From the NCBI RefSeq assembly GCF_005239095.1, contig NZ_SZUA01000002.1, positions 434,001 through 498,000 of the forward strand: DNA of 64,000 nt, in the 5' to 3' direction. The notes under the pieces are model-generated. The model was given only the letters and a program-made list of their open reading frames with translations, did not search any database and was not told where the DNA came from. Source of the DNA: Luteimonas gilva. Lineage in GTDB: Bacteria; Pseudomonadota; Gammaproteobacteria; Xanthomonadales; Xanthomonadaceae. Each line of letters begins with the position of its first letter. Positions within the stretch are counted from its first letter, which is position 1. Shown here piece by piece: positions 43,715-52,543 of the stretch. The translations under genes were made by a program, and so were the position numbers.

Positions 43715-46051
43715 ATGGGGAAGTCGATGCATGCGCGGCGCTGGCTCGCCGCTGTTTCGGTAGGCCTGCTGCTCGTTTCGAATGTATACGGGGCCAATAA
43801 CGGAGCGAGCGCCTACGCCGCCGTCGATCCTTTCATCGGCACCGGCGGCGAAGGTCACACTTTCCCGGGCGCGGTGGTGCCGTTCGGCATGGTGCAGCTC
43901 AGTCCCGATACGGAGATCAAGCCGCGCAAGGAAGCCTACGGTTGGGCGGCGGGTTATCGCTACAGCGACGGCAGCATCGTCGGCTTCTCGCACACGCATT
44001 TCTCCGGCACGGGGCATTCCGACCTGGGCGACATTCTGTTGATGCCGATCGCCGGCGAAGTGAAGCTGGAGCGCGGCGACAGCGCCAAGCCGGGCAGCGG
44101 CTACCGTTCGCGCTTCGGCCACGAGGACGAAGTCGCGCAGCCGGGTTATTACGCGGTCACGCTCGACGACTATGCGATCCGCGCCGAGCTCACCGCCACC
44201 GAACGCGTCGGCGTGCACCGGTACCGCTTTCCGCAGGGCAAGCCGGCGCATGTGCTGATCGATCTGCGCAGCAGCCTGTACGACTATCCCGGCAAGGTGC
44301 TGTGGTCGCGGCTGCGTTTGCGTCCGGACGGCACCGTCACCGGCTTCCGCGAAACGCGCGGTTGGGCGCCCGGCCGTCAGCTGTATTTCGCGATGCGCTT
44401 CTCCGCGCCGATTAGCGGCCACGCTTTCCACGACACCGAAACCGATGTCGCCTACAAAGGCTTTCCGCCGCCGGGCGAAAAAGATCCGAAGCAGCGTGCG
44501 CAGATCGAAGGCCGGCAGCTGGTCGGCAGTTTCGATTTCGCCCAGCCCGGTGGGCCGCTGGTGGTGAAGGTCTCGATCTCGCCGGTGAGCGAAGAGAATG
44601 CGATCGCCAACCTCGACGCCGAGATGCCGGGCTGGGATTTCGACGCGGTCCGCGCCCAGGCCAAGCGGAGTTGGACGCAGGCCTTGTCGGCGATCGACGT
44701 GGACGCGTCCGCGCCGATGCGCAAGAGCTTCTACACCGCGATGTACCACACGCTGATGGGCCCGAGCCTGTTCATGGACAGCGACGGCCGCTATCGAGGC
44801 CCCGACAACGCGGTGCACAAAGCCGAAGGCTTCCGCAACCATTCCACGTTCTCGCTGTGGGACACCTATCGCGCGCTGCATCCGCTGCTGACGCTGATCC
44901 AGCCGGAGCGGCGCACCAACGATTTCGTCAATTCGCTGCTCGCCGCGCGCCGCGAAAGCCCGTACGGCGTGCTGCCGGTGTGGGCGTTCCACGGCCAGGA
45001 GACCTGGTGCATGATCGGCTACCACGCGGTGCCGGTGATCGCCGACGCGTACATGAAAGGCATCCGCGGCTACGACGCGAACGCGGCCTTGGACGCGATG
45101 GTCGCCAGCGCCAGCTACGGCCCTTACGACGGCCTCGCCCAGTACATGGAACTGGGCTATGTGCCGATCGACGAGGAAGGCGAAGCCGCAGCTAAGACTT
45201 TGGAATACGCGTTCGACGATTGGACCATCGCGCGCATGGCGCAGGCGATGGGCCGCAAGGACGTCGCCGCGCGGTTCGAAAAGCGCGCGGGCAATTGGAC
45301 GCATGCCTTCGACGACAAGACCGGCTTCATGCGCGCGCGCAAGCGCGACGGCGCGTTCCGCGAGCCTTTCGATCCGTCCGCCAGCGGCTACGGCACCGAC
45401 TACACCGAAGGCAACGCCTGGCAATACTCGTGGTACGTGCCGCAGGACGTGGCCGGCTTGGCGCGGGCGCACGGTGGCGAAGATAAGCTGCTCGCCAGGC
45501 TCGACGCCGTGTTCGACGCCAAGGTCGATCCGAAGATCTTCGAGCACATGGAAGACATCACCGGCCTGATCGGCTGGTACGCGCACGGCAACGAGCCCAG
45601 CCATCATGTCGCCTATCTGTACGCGTACGCCGGTCAGCCCTGGCGCACCCAGGCGCGCTTGAAGGCGATCATGGACAGCCAGTACGCGCCGCGCCCCGAC
45701 GGCCTGGCGGGCAACGACGATCTGGGGCAGATGTCGGCCTGGTACGTGTTCACCGCGCTCGGTTTCTATCCGGTGGCGCCGGGCAGCAACCAATACGTGA
45801 TCGGCCGCCCGTTCCTGCCGCGGGCGACGTTGAACCTGCCCAACGGCAAGCGCTTCACCGTGATCGCCGAAGGCTTGGACGACGCGCACACCTACATCGG
45901 CAGCGCGACGCTCGACGGCAAACCGTTGGATCGAGCGTACCTCGAACACAGCGAAATCATGGCCGGCGGCGAGTTGAAGTTCGTCATGCAGGCGGAGCCG
46001 AACCAGGCTTGGGGTACGGCGCAGCGGCCGTATTCGATGTCGGCGAAATAA
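43715..46051 (+). CDS. GH92 alpha-1,2-mannosidase
   Basis: A 778-residue secreted glycosidase with a signal peptide (ARRWLAAVSVGLLLVSNVYG). Family 92 hallmarks are visible in order: DPFIGTGGEGHTFPGAVVPFGMVQLSPD at the N-terminal beta-sandwich, SHTHFSGTG, HSTFSLWDTYRALHPL, LPVWAFHGQETWCMIGYHAV and the closing YTEGNAWQYSWYVPQD and GNDDLGQMSAWYVFTALGFYPV. GH92 enzymes remove alpha-1,2-linked mannose from fungal or eukaryotic N-glycans with Ca-dependent inversion, fitting the predatory or fungus-degrading lifestyle of Lysobacter relatives. A 16-bp palindrome upstream suggests repression. Confidence 0.95.
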   Translation: MGKSMHARRWLAAVSVGLLLVSNVYGANNGASAYAAVDPFIGTGGEGHTFPGAVVPFGMVQLSPDTEIKPRKEAYGWAAGYRYSDGSIVGFSHTHFSGTGHSDLGDILLMPIAGEVKLERGDSAKPGSGYRSRFGHEDEVAQPGYYAVTLDDYAIRAELTATERVGVHRYRFPQGKPAHVLIDLRSSLYDYPGKVLWSRLRLRPDGTVTGFRETRGWAPGRQLYFAMRFSAPISGHAFHDTETDVAYKGFPPPGEKDPKQRAQIEGRQLVGSFDFAQPGGPLVVKVSISPVSEENAIANLDAEMPGWDFDAVRAQAKRSWTQALSAIDVDASAPMRKSFYTAMYHTLMGPSLFMDSDGRYRGPDNAVHKAEGFRNHSTFSLWDTYRALHPLLTLIQPERRTNDFVNSLLAARRESPYGVLPVWAFHGQETWCMIGYHAVPVIADAYMKGIRGYDANAALDAMVASASYGPYDGLAQYMELGYVPIDEEGEAAAKTLEYAFDDWTIARMAQAMGRKDVAARFEKRAGNWTHAFDDKTGFMRARKRDGAFREPFDPSASGYGTDYTEGNAWQYSWYVPQDVAGLARAHGGEDKLLARLDAVFDAKVDPKIFEHMEDITGLIGWYAHGNEPSHHVAYLYAYAGQPWRTQARLKAIMDSQYAPRPDGLAGNDDLGQMSAWYVFTALGFYPVAPGSNQYVIGRPFLPRATLNLPNGKRFTVIAEGLDDAHTYIGSATLDGKPLDRAYLEHSEIMAGGELKFVMQAEPNQAWGTAQRPYSMSAK

Positions 46052-46066
46052 TCCCGCGCGACTCTA

Positions 46067-46232
46067 GCCCTCTCCCGCTTGCGGGAGAGGGTTGGGTGAG
46101 GGCGCGCAGATACGCAAGGCCGCGACTAACAATCGTCCGCCTGGAACGTTGACCCGGCCGAATGCGCGCTTTCGACGCGATTGATATTCCGCGCGCCCTC
46201 ACCCCAGCCCTCTCCCGCAGCGGGAAAGGGAG
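46067..46232. repeat. Palindromic repeat, family B
   Basis: Outer copies of GCCCTCTCCCGCTTGCGGGA and its complement, each followed or preceded by a GGGTGAGGGCGCGC / GCGCGCCCTCACCCC segment, in inverse order. The other full copy is 63191-63358; partial copies are at 52296-52331 and 58215-58240. Confidence 0.88.
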
Positions 46233-46276
46233 CCGATCGCCGCTTTCGGGCACAATCCTCCCGAACGGAGGAAGCG

Positions 46277-46948
46277 ATGGCCTTACTGGAAACCGTAGAA
46301 CACGAAACCGCGCCCGACCCGCGCTGGACCGTGCTATGGCTGCACGGCCTGGGCGCCGACGGCCACGACTTCGCGCCGATCGTGCCGGAGTTGGTGCGCC
46401 GCGAATGGCCGGCGCTGCGCTTCGTGTTCCCGCACGCGCCGCAGCGCGCGGTCACCATCAACGGCGGCATACGGATGCGGGCCTGGTACGACATCGTCGA
46501 TTTCGACCTGGCCAACCGCGCCGACGAAACCGGCGTGGCCGAGTCTATCGTTCAAGTTGAAGCCTTGATCGCCCGCGAACGCGAGCGCGGCGTGCCGGCG
46601 TCGCGGATCGTTTTGGCCGGCTTTTCGCAAGGCGGCGCGATCGCGCTCGCGGCCGGCTTGCGCCGCAGCGAACCGCTGGCGGGGCTGGTGGGTTTGTCGA
46701 CGTATCTGCCCGCCGCCAACAAGGCCGCCGAATTCCTCGCCGAGGCCGCGGTCGCGCAGCCGTTGTTCATGGGCCACGGCATCCAGGATCCGGTGGTGCC
46801 GTTCGCCGCCGGCGAGTACACCGCATCGTTGCTGAAGATGTTGGGCTTCGCCGTCGATTGGCACCACTATCCGATGGCGCATCAAGTGTGCGCCGAAGAG
46901 ATCGGCGACCTCGGCGATTGGCTGTCGCGGTTGTTCGCATCGCCCTGA
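46277..46948 (+). CDS. Carboxylesterase/phospholipase of the YpfH type
   Basis: A 223-residue cytoplasmic serine hydrolase: WLHGLGADGHDF supplies the oxyanion loop, LAGFSQGGAIAL the nucleophile (S118), GIQDPVVPF the Asp near residue 172 and MAHQVC the His near 204. This set is that of the carboxylesterase II / acyl-protein thioesterase family (YpfH, EstB). GGAGGAAGC before the ATG sets the start. Short-chain esters or lysophospholipids are likely substrates. It is followed after 1 nt by the histidine kinase gene, so the three genes may share a transcript. Confidence 0.9.
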   Translation: MALLETVEHETAPDPRWTVLWLHGLGADGHDFAPIVPELVRREWPALRFVFPHAPQRAVTINGGIRMRAWYDIVDFDLANRADETGVAESIVQVEALIARERERGVPASRIVLAGFSQGGAIALAAGLRRSEPLAGLVGLSTYLPAANKAAEFLAEAAVAQPLFMGHGIQDPVVPFAAGEYTASLLKMLGFAVDWHHYPMAHQVCAEEIGDLGDWLSRLFASP

Positions 46949-46949
46949 C

Positions 46950-47999
46950 ATGTCCGATCCTCGCGACAACGAGCTTTGGTTTCCCGACCTGTGCCGGCTG
47001 CACCGCGTCGGCACGCTGCTGGGGCTGGCCGAACTCGCGGTCGTGGTGGTGATCCTGGCGCCGGACGGCGCGCGCGGCTGGGACGCCAGCGCCTTCGTCC
47101 ACGCCAGCGGTTTCGCGTTGTGGCTGGCGCTGAGCGTGTCGGTGCTGCTGTGCCGGATGCGGCGCAGCCTGTCGCGCTGGCCGCCGCGCACCGGTTCGCT
47201 GATCGCGGTGGGCGTGGCCGCGGCGGTGGCGGTGGCCGCGGCGGGCGTCGTGCATGCGCTGTTCGCGAGCGTCGGCGATGCCGGCGGACTGCCCGGGTTC
47301 TGGCGCTTCGTCGGCGGCAGCGCGGCGATCGTGGCGCTGATCACCGCGCTGGCCTTGCGCTATTTCTACGCGATCGACGGCTGGCGCGCGCAAGTCAACG
47401 CCAACGCGCGCGCCGAAGCCGATGCGCTGCAGGCGCGGATCCGCCCGCATTTCCTGTTCAACAGCATGAATCTCATCGCCAGTTTGCTGCGCAGCCAGCC
47501 GGCGGTCGCCGAACGCGCGGTGCTGGACCTGTCCGATCTGTTCCGCGCCGCGCTCGGCGCCGGCGAAAGCAATGCCACCTTGGCCGAAGAAGTCGAATTG
47601 GCCGAGCGCTATCTGGCGATCGAATCCTTGCGCTTGGGCGAACGCTTGAGCATCGCCTGGGACAAGCGCGAGCCCTTGCCCTGGTCGCAGCCGATGCCGC
47701 GCCTGACCTTGCAGCCGCTGGTCGAAAACGCGGTGCTGCACGGCGTGTCGCGGATGCCGGAAGGCGGCACGGTGGAGATCGGACTCGAAGCCGACGAGGG
47801 CTGGCTGCGGATCCGGGTGCGCAATCCCGCGCCGAGTACGCCGCCGCCGGTCGCGGCCGGCGCCGGCCATGCCCAGCGCAACATCGGCCATCGCCTGGCC
47901 TACGCCTTCGGCCCGCGCGCGCGGATGACCGCCGGCGCGGCGGAGGGCTACTATGTCTGCGAACTCAGCTTGCCGCTGGGCTATGCCCGGCGGCCATGA
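46950..47999 (+). CDS. algZ: AlgZ/LytS-type sensor histidine kinase
   Basis: A 349-residue membrane kinase with four hydrophobic helices in residues about 18-135, then the HATPase-dimerisation part IRPHFLFNSMN, in which H167 is the phosphorylated residue, and LVENAVLHG plus the ATP-binding GAGHAQRNIGHRL. This short LytS/YpdA-type kinase (HisKA-like, no PAS) matches AlgZ (FimS), the partner of AlgR. It overlaps its response-regulator gene. In Pseudomonas the pair controls alginate and type IV pili. Confidence 0.88.
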   Translation: MSDPRDNELWFPDLCRLHRVGTLLGLAELAVVVVILAPDGARGWDASAFVHASGFALWLALSVSVLLCRMRRSLSRWPPRTGSLIAVGVAAAVAVAAAGVVHALFASVGDAGGLPGFWRFVGGSAAIVALITALALRYFYAIDGWRAQVNANARAEADALQARIRPHFLFNSMNLIASLLRSQPAVAERAVLDLSDLFRAALGAGESNATLAEEVELAERYLAIESLRLGERLSIAWDKREPLPWSQPMPRLTLQPLVENAVLHGVSRMPEGGTVEIGLEADEGWLRIRVRNPAPSTPPPVAAGAGHAQRNIGHRLAYAFGPRARMTAGAAEGYYVCELSLPLGYARRP

Positions 48000-48012
48000 G
48001 GACGGGCCGCGC

Positions 48013-48741
48013 TTGAAGATCATCATCGCCGACGACGAACCCCTGGCGCGCGAGCGCCTGCGCGATCTGCTCGCCGAGCAACCCGGCGTGCAAGTGGTCG
48101 CCGAAGCCGGCGACGGCCGCGAAGCGCTGCACGCCTGCGCAGAGCACGATCCGGATCTGGTCCTGCTCGACATCGCCATGCCCGGCATCGACGGTTTGGA
48201 AGCGGCGCGCCATCTGGCCGCGTTCGATCCGCGTCCGGCGGTGGTGTTCTGCACCGCCTACGATGCGCACGCGCTGTCCGCGTTCGATGCCGCCGCGATC
48301 GACTACCTGCTCAAACCGGTCCGCGCCGAACGCCTCGCCGCCGCGCTCGAGCGCGTGCGCACCTTCGCCGCCGGCCGCGAACGCGACGCCGCGCAACCGT
48401 CCGGGCGCCTGCGCACCCACCTGTGCGCGCGCATGCGCGGCAGCCTGCGCTTGATCCCGATCGAGGACGTGCACTACCTGCAGGCCGACGAGAAATACGT
48501 GGTGGTGCACCACGCCCGCGGCGAAGATTTGCTGGAAGAATCGCTGAAGTCGCTGGAAGAGGAATTCGGCGACCGTTTCGTGCGCATCCACCGCAACTGC
48601 CTGGTGGCGCGGCACGAACTGGTGGAGCTCAAGCGCGGGCCGGACGGGCACGTGCATGCGATCCTGCGCCACGGCAAGCAGCCGTTGGAGGTCAGCCGGC
48701 GTTGCGTGACGGGGCTGAAGGAAACGGTCAAGCACCTATAG
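48013..48741 (+). CDS. algR: LytTR response regulator AlgR
   Basis: A 242-residue regulator: receiver domain with DDEPLARERL, phospho-acceptor D53 in VLLDIAMPG, and FCTAYDAHALSAFDAAAIDYLLKPV; C-terminal LytTR DNA-binding domain with IPIEDVHYLQADEKYVVVH and FVRIHRNCLVA. The order algZ-algR-hemC is conserved with Pseudomonas. The start is uncertain: TTG at 48013 gives the family-typical MKIIIADDE; ATG at 47983 would add ten residues and overlap algZ. Confidence 0.93.
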   Translation: MKIIIADDEPLARERLRDLLAEQPGVQVVAEAGDGREALHACAEHDPDLVLLDIAMPGIDGLEAARHLAAFDPRPAVVFCTAYDAHALSAFDAAAIDYLLKPVRAERLAAALERVRTFAAGRERDAAQPSGRLRTHLCARMRGSLRLIPIEDVHYLQADEKYVVVHHARGEDLLEESLKSLEEEFGDRFVRIHRNCLVARHELVELKRGPDGHVHAILRHGKQPLEVSRRCVTGLKETVKHL

Positions 48742-48751
48742 CCTGCTGTTC

Positions 48752-48849
48752 TTCCCCCTTTGAAAAAGGGGATCGAGGGGGATTTACGCGGATCGGCAGA
48801 TCGCCGCGAAAAGCAAATCCCCCTGTATTCCCTTTTTCAAAGGGGGAGA
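48752..48849. repeat. Palindromic repeat, family C
   Basis: Second copy of the CCCCCTTTGAAAAAGGG element of 12594-12689, with inner GGGGGATTT and AAATCCCCC blocks. It separates algR from hemC. Confidence 0.88.
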
Positions 48850-48874
48850 AGCGAAGATCGGCGATAATGCGCGC

Positions 48875-49792
48875 ATGGAAATCCTCCGCATCGCCACCCG
48901 CAAAAGCCCGCTCGCGCTATGGCAGACCGAACACGTCGCCGCTTCGCTGCGCGCGGCGCATCCGGGCCTGAACGTCGAACTGGTGCCGATGAGCACCCGC
49001 GGCGACGAGGTGCTGGACCGCTCGCTGGCGGCGATCGGCGGCAAAGGCCTGTTCCTGAAGGAACTGGAAGTGGCGATGCAGCGCGGCGAAGCCGATTGCG
49101 CGGTGCATTCGCTGAAAGACGTGCCGATGGTGCTGGAAGCGGGCTTCGCCCTGCCGGCGATCCTGGAGCGCGCCGATCCGGCGGACGCTTTCGTCAGCAA
49201 CGCCTACGCTTCGCTCGACGCCTTGCCGCAAGGCGCGCGGGTCGGCACCTCGTCGCTGCGCCGGCAAGCGCAGTTGCGCGCGCGCCGTCCGGATTTGGAA
49301 TTGCTCGATCTGCGCGGCAACGTCAATACGCGCTTGGCCAAACTCGATGCCGGCGACTACGACGCGATCGTGCTGGCCTGCGCCGGCTTGCAGCGCTTGG
49401 GTTTTCAAGATCGCATCCGCGTGCGCTTGCAGGCGCCCGACTGGCTGCCCGCGCCGGCGCAGGGCGCGATCGCCGTGGAAGCGCGCGAAGGCGATGCGCG
49501 CACCCGCGCGTTGTGCGCGGCGCTCGATCACGCGCCGACGCGCATCCGCGTGGAAGCCGAGCGTGCGATGAATCGCGCCTTGCACGGCAGCTGCCATGTG
49601 CCGGTCGCGGCCTACGCCGAATTGAATGGCGAAAACCTGCGGCTGCAGGGCCTGGTCGGCGACGTCGAGAACGGCCGCGTGCTGCGCGCGCAAGGCGAAG
49701 GCCCAGCCGATGCGCACGAAGCCTTGGGCCTGCAGGTCGCGCAGCGGTTGTTGGACCAAGGCGCCGCCGATTGGCTCAGCGCCCACCGCTGA
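48875..49792 (+). CDS. hemC: Porphobilinogen deaminase
   Basis: A 305-residue enzyme that joins four porphobilinogen units into hydroxymethylbilane. [54 protein letters not shown] (seen as [18 protein letters not shown]) and GTSSLRR are family signatures, and C240 in HGSCHVPVA holds the dipyrromethane cofactor. It follows algR, as in Pseudomonas, but hemD is not the next gene here; a family E repeat follows instead. Confidence 0.98.
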   Translation: MEILRIATRKSPLALWQTEHVAASLRAAHPGLNVELVPMSTRGDEVLDRSLAAIGGKGLFLKELEVAMQRGEADCAVHSLKDVPMVLEAGFALPAILERADPADAFVSNAYASLDALPQGARVGTSSLRRQAQLRARRPDLELLDLRGNVNTRLAKLDAGDYDAIVLACAGLQRLGFQDRIRVRLQAPDWLPAPAQGAIAVEAREGDARTRALCAALDHAPTRIRVEAERAMNRALHGSCHVPVAAYAELNGENLRLQGLVGDVENGRVLRAQGEGPADAHEALGLQVAQRLLDQGAADWLSAHR

Positions 49793-49801
49793 CGACGCTT
49801 T

Positions 49802-49867
49802 TGTAGAGTCGAGCCTGCTCGACTGCTCCTGTTTGCGAAAAAGCAGTCGAGCAGGCTCGACTCTACA
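49802..49867. repeat. Perfect 26-bp inverted repeat
   Basis: Arms 49802-49827 and 49842-49867, beginning TGTAGAGTCGAGCCTGCTCG, with a 14-nt loop. It lies between convergent genes and could act as a terminator; GTAGAGTCGAGC-type repeats are another intergenic family. Confidence 0.88.
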
Positions 49868-49881
49868 GACGGCGCCGCCGC

Positions 49882-50538
49882 TCAGAACGCGTACTGCAAC
49901 TTGACCGAGCCTTCGGTCTCGGTGGTGGCGTTGCCGCCGCTTTCGGCGCGGCGCGTCTCCACGCCCGATTTCAGGGTGACTTGCGGCCTGAGCTCGATGT
50001 CCAAGCTGATCGCGTTGCGCAGGAAGCTGCTGCGGTCGCGGCCGGTTTCCAATTGCACCTGCTGGCTCCAGCGCGCGCGGTCGCCGAAGCGCTGGGTGAA
50101 ATCCAGGCTGGCGCGGGCCACCGGTCCGGTCGTGCCGACGCCGTCGTCGACCCAGGGCTGCAGCCGGTAGCCGGTGCCGAACACCACGCTCACCTGGGTC
50201 TGCGGCCGCCGGATCGCCGCCACGCCGTAGCGGGCGCCGACCCGCCAATCCTTGGCGTAGCTGTCCATCCAATCGCGGGACGAGGGCGGTGCGCTCAGGC
50301 GCCGGCCGCTGACCGGTTGGCCGGGCAAGGGTTGCGGGCCTTCCTTGTCGGCGCGGCCGACCTCGAGGAAATCGCGGTTCGACCACTCCGCATCGCCGCA
50401 GACCAGGCTGTAGCAGGTGGGCAGCGAAGACATGCGCGCAGCCTCGACCGCGACCGCCAGCGGCTGGTCGGGCGTTTCGAGCAGGGTCAGCGGTGACAGG
50501 GGTTGGCCGATCACGGCGAACCACCAGGCGGCCCACAT
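49882..50538 (-). CDS. DUF481-like outer-membrane protein
   Basis: A 218-residue protein with an N-terminal hydrophobic stretch and a C-terminal beta-rich half: VSVVFGTGYRLQPWVDD, RASLDFTQRFGD, SSFLRNAISLDIELRPQVTLKSGVETR and the terminal aromatic strand GSVKLQYAF. That ending and periodicity resemble DUF481/YdiY barrel-like outer-membrane proteins, which end in Phe. An N-terminal WWFAVIG segment may be an atypical signal. It is convergent with hemC. Function is unknown. Confidence 0.7.
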   Translation of the reverse strand: MWAAWWFAVIGQPLSPLTLLETPDQPLAVAVEAARMSSLPTCYSLVCGDAEWSNRDFLEVGRADKEGPQPLPGQPVSGRRLSAPPSSRDWMDSYAKDWRVGARYGVAAIRRPQTQVSVVFGTGYRLQPWVDDGVGTTGPVARASLDFTQRFGDRARWSQQVQLETGRDRSSFLRNAISLDIELRPQVTLKSGVETRRAESGGNATTETEGSVKLQYAF

Positions 50539-50617
50539 GGCGCTTTTCCTCGGATGTAAACGATTACATGGCTATTATGCCGCCGGATTGCGACGATCCC
50601 AAGACCCGGCCCGCCGC

Positions 50618-51574
50618 TCAATAGTAGCGGGTCACCAGGTGTTTAGCCTGGGCGAAGAACAACCAGCGTTCGATGAAGGTGCCGGCCAGGATCGCCACCA
50701 CCGTCACCGGGAAAAAACCCGCGGCGGCCTTGGGCGAAGCCTGGATCGCCACCGCCGCCAGCAACGGCACGCCGGCGAACAGGGCCAGCGCGAGCCAGCG
50801 CAGCAGGCGTCCGTTTTCGCGGGCGACTTCGAAAGCCATTTCCCGGGTGATGTAGTTGGCTTCGGTGTGGGGGCGTTCGAACACCTCCACCTCCCGGCCG
50901 GGCAGGCCGACGGCGGCGCCGCGGGTCGGCAGCGCGCCGCGGTCGGTTTCGCGCCAGTACAGCAGCTTCAGCAGCGCCGCCAGCACGCCCAACACGGCCA
51001 GGATGCGGGACAGGCCCACGCCCGCGTCGACATCGGGCAGCCGCCACAACATCAGTAGGAACAGCAGCGCCGCGCCGGTGTGCAGGGCGAACAGCAGATA
51101 GCCCGGCAGCACCAGCGGATGGCTCCAGGCGGGGATCGGCTTGAGCGAGGCGTAGATCATCGCCGTGCAGGCGACCGTGGCCAGCGCCAGCATCGTGGTC
51201 AGCAAGCCGGCCACGGCCAGCATCCCGGACGTGTCGGCGTTCTGCTTGCCCTGCCAGAGCAGATAGATCATCGCCATCGTCGGCAGATAGGTGAGCAGCG
51301 ACAGCACGCCTTCGCGCGACAGCCAGGACGTGCGCCATTGCGACATCGCCCGCCACGCGCGCTGCGGCTTGCCCAAATGACCCAGCGAGCACAGCAGCCC
51401 CACCGTCACCAGCACGATGCCGATCGCCGCGGCGATCAATTGCAGCGACACCAATTCCATGCCGAGCTTGCCGCGCGATTGCAGCAGCGAAGTCGAGATG
51501 CCCAGCCAGACCAGCAGCCCGTAGCCGGCGCCGGACAAGGTGGTGAAGAAGATGACGGAGAGGGCGGGATGCAT
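50618..51574 (-). CDS. soeC: DmsC-type membrane anchor, probable SoeC
   Basis: A 318-residue inner-membrane protein with about eight hydrophobic helices, starting HPALSVIFFTTLSGAGYGLLV and containing GHLGKPQRAWRAMSQWRTSWLSREG, the DmsC signature of quinone-linked anchor subunits. It passes electrons between quinone and the iron-sulfur subunit. It is the last gene of a three-gene molybdoenzyme operon; the soeB-like gene ends 180 nt upstream. The name SoeC (sulfite-oxidising enzyme) is chosen because the catalytic subunit has no Tat signal, but a DmsC function is the alternative. Confidence 0.85.
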   Translation of the reverse strand: MHPALSVIFFTTLSGAGYGLLVWLGISTSLLQSRGKLGMELVSLQLIAAAIGIVLVTVGLLCSLGHLGKPQRAWRAMSQWRTSWLSREGVLSLLTYLPTMAMIYLLWQGKQNADTSGMLAVAGLLTTMLALATVACTAMIYASLKPIPAWSHPLVLPGYLLFALHTGAALLFLLMLWRLPDVDAGVGLSRILAVLGVLAALLKLLYWRETDRGALPTRGAAVGLPGREVEVFERPHTEANYITREMAFEVARENGRLLRWLALALFAGVPLLAAVAIQASPKAAAGFFPVTVVAILAGTFIERWLFFAQAKHLVTRYY

Positions 51575-51754
51575 GCGTCGGTGGTTCCTGCTTTGCTCTG
51601 AGCCGTCATGTCCGCAGACGGGGCTCCAGCGGCTTTGCCGTTCGATAGGCCGACAAAGTACTTGAAACCAAAAGCGAAAGTCACTGGATTGCCGCCTGCG
51701 CGGTAATGACGGCGCCGGAACGGGCGGACGCGTCGCCCAAAAAACGTGACCGCT

Positions 51755-52543
51755 TCAGCGTTTGAGGATCCTATCCAGCCAATGCGACGCCGCCGTCGCT
51801 TTGGACGGCGCTTCGGCCGTGGCCTCGTCCGAAGCGCCGCGCCGCGGCCGCGGCGGCAGATAGCGGTTGACCGGCTGGTAGCCCAGTTCGGGCATCAGCG
51901 CCACGCCGCCGCGCTCGGCCACCAGCTTGGAGACTTTCGATTCGGGATCGCCGAGGTCGCCGAAATGGCGCGCCTTGGTCGGGCAGGCCTGCACGCAGGC
52001 CGGCTGGCGTTCGCTTTCGTCCAAGTTCGTGTTGTAGATGCGGTCCACGCACAGCGTACATTTCTTCATCACGCCTTCGACGGCCGAATATTCGCGAGCG
52101 CCGTAAGGGCAGGCCCAGCTGCAGAGCTTGCAGCCGATGCATTTGTCTTCGTCGACCAGGACGATGCCGTCCTCGGCGCGCTTGTAGCTGGCGCCTGTGG
52201 GGCAGACGGTGACGCAAGCGGGAGTTTCGCAATGCAGGCAGCTGCGCGGGAAATGCAGCGTCATCGCCGGTTGCGGCTTCGAAGCCTCTGCTTGCGCCCC
52301 TTTCCCGCTTGCGGGAGAGGCTGGGTGAGGGTGAGTTTCCGCCGCGATCTCGTAACTATGCACACGGTTGAACCACACCCCCGACGGATCCTTGCCGTAT
52401 GGATTCTCGTCCGTCAGCGGCCCGGCGATGCCGCCGGAATTCCATTCCTTGCAGCTGGTCGCGCAGGCGTGGCAGCCGACGCAGGTGTCCAGGTCGATGA
52501 CCAGGCCGAGTTTCTTTTTCGACGGCGGCGGCAGGTCGGTCAT
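51755..52543 (-). CDS. soeB: Four-cluster ferredoxin subunit, probable SoeB
   Basis: A 262-residue electron-transfer subunit with four cysteine groups for four [4Fe-4S] clusters: CVGCHACATSC, CLHCETPACVTVC, CIGCKLCSWAC and CTLCVDR...ACVQAC. This is the DmsB/SoeB family. Residues about 70-83 (THPHPASPASGKG) lie on a copy of the intergenic repeat of family B that has been taken into the reading frame between the first and second cysteine groups. It overlaps the catalytic-subunit gene by 4 nt. Confidence 0.9.
   Translation of the reverse strand: MTDLPPPSKKKLGLVIDLDTCVGCHACATSCKEWNSGGIAGPLTDENPYGKDPSGVWFNRVHSYEIAAETHPHPASPASGKGAQAEASKPQPAMTLHFPRSCLHCETPACVTVCPTGASYKRAEDGIVLVDEDKCIGCKLCSWACPYGAREYSAVEGVMKKCTLCVDRIYNTNLDESERQPACVQACPTKARHFGDLGDPESKVSKLVAERGGVALMPELGYQPVNRYLPPRPRRGASDEATAEAPSKATAASHWLDRILKR
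52296..52331. repeat. Family B repeat half inside soeB
   Basis: GCCCCTTTCCCGCTTGCGGG and the following GAGAGGCTGGGTGAGGG match the left half of the family B element at 46067 with three or four differences. It stays in frame in soeB. Confidence 0.85.
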
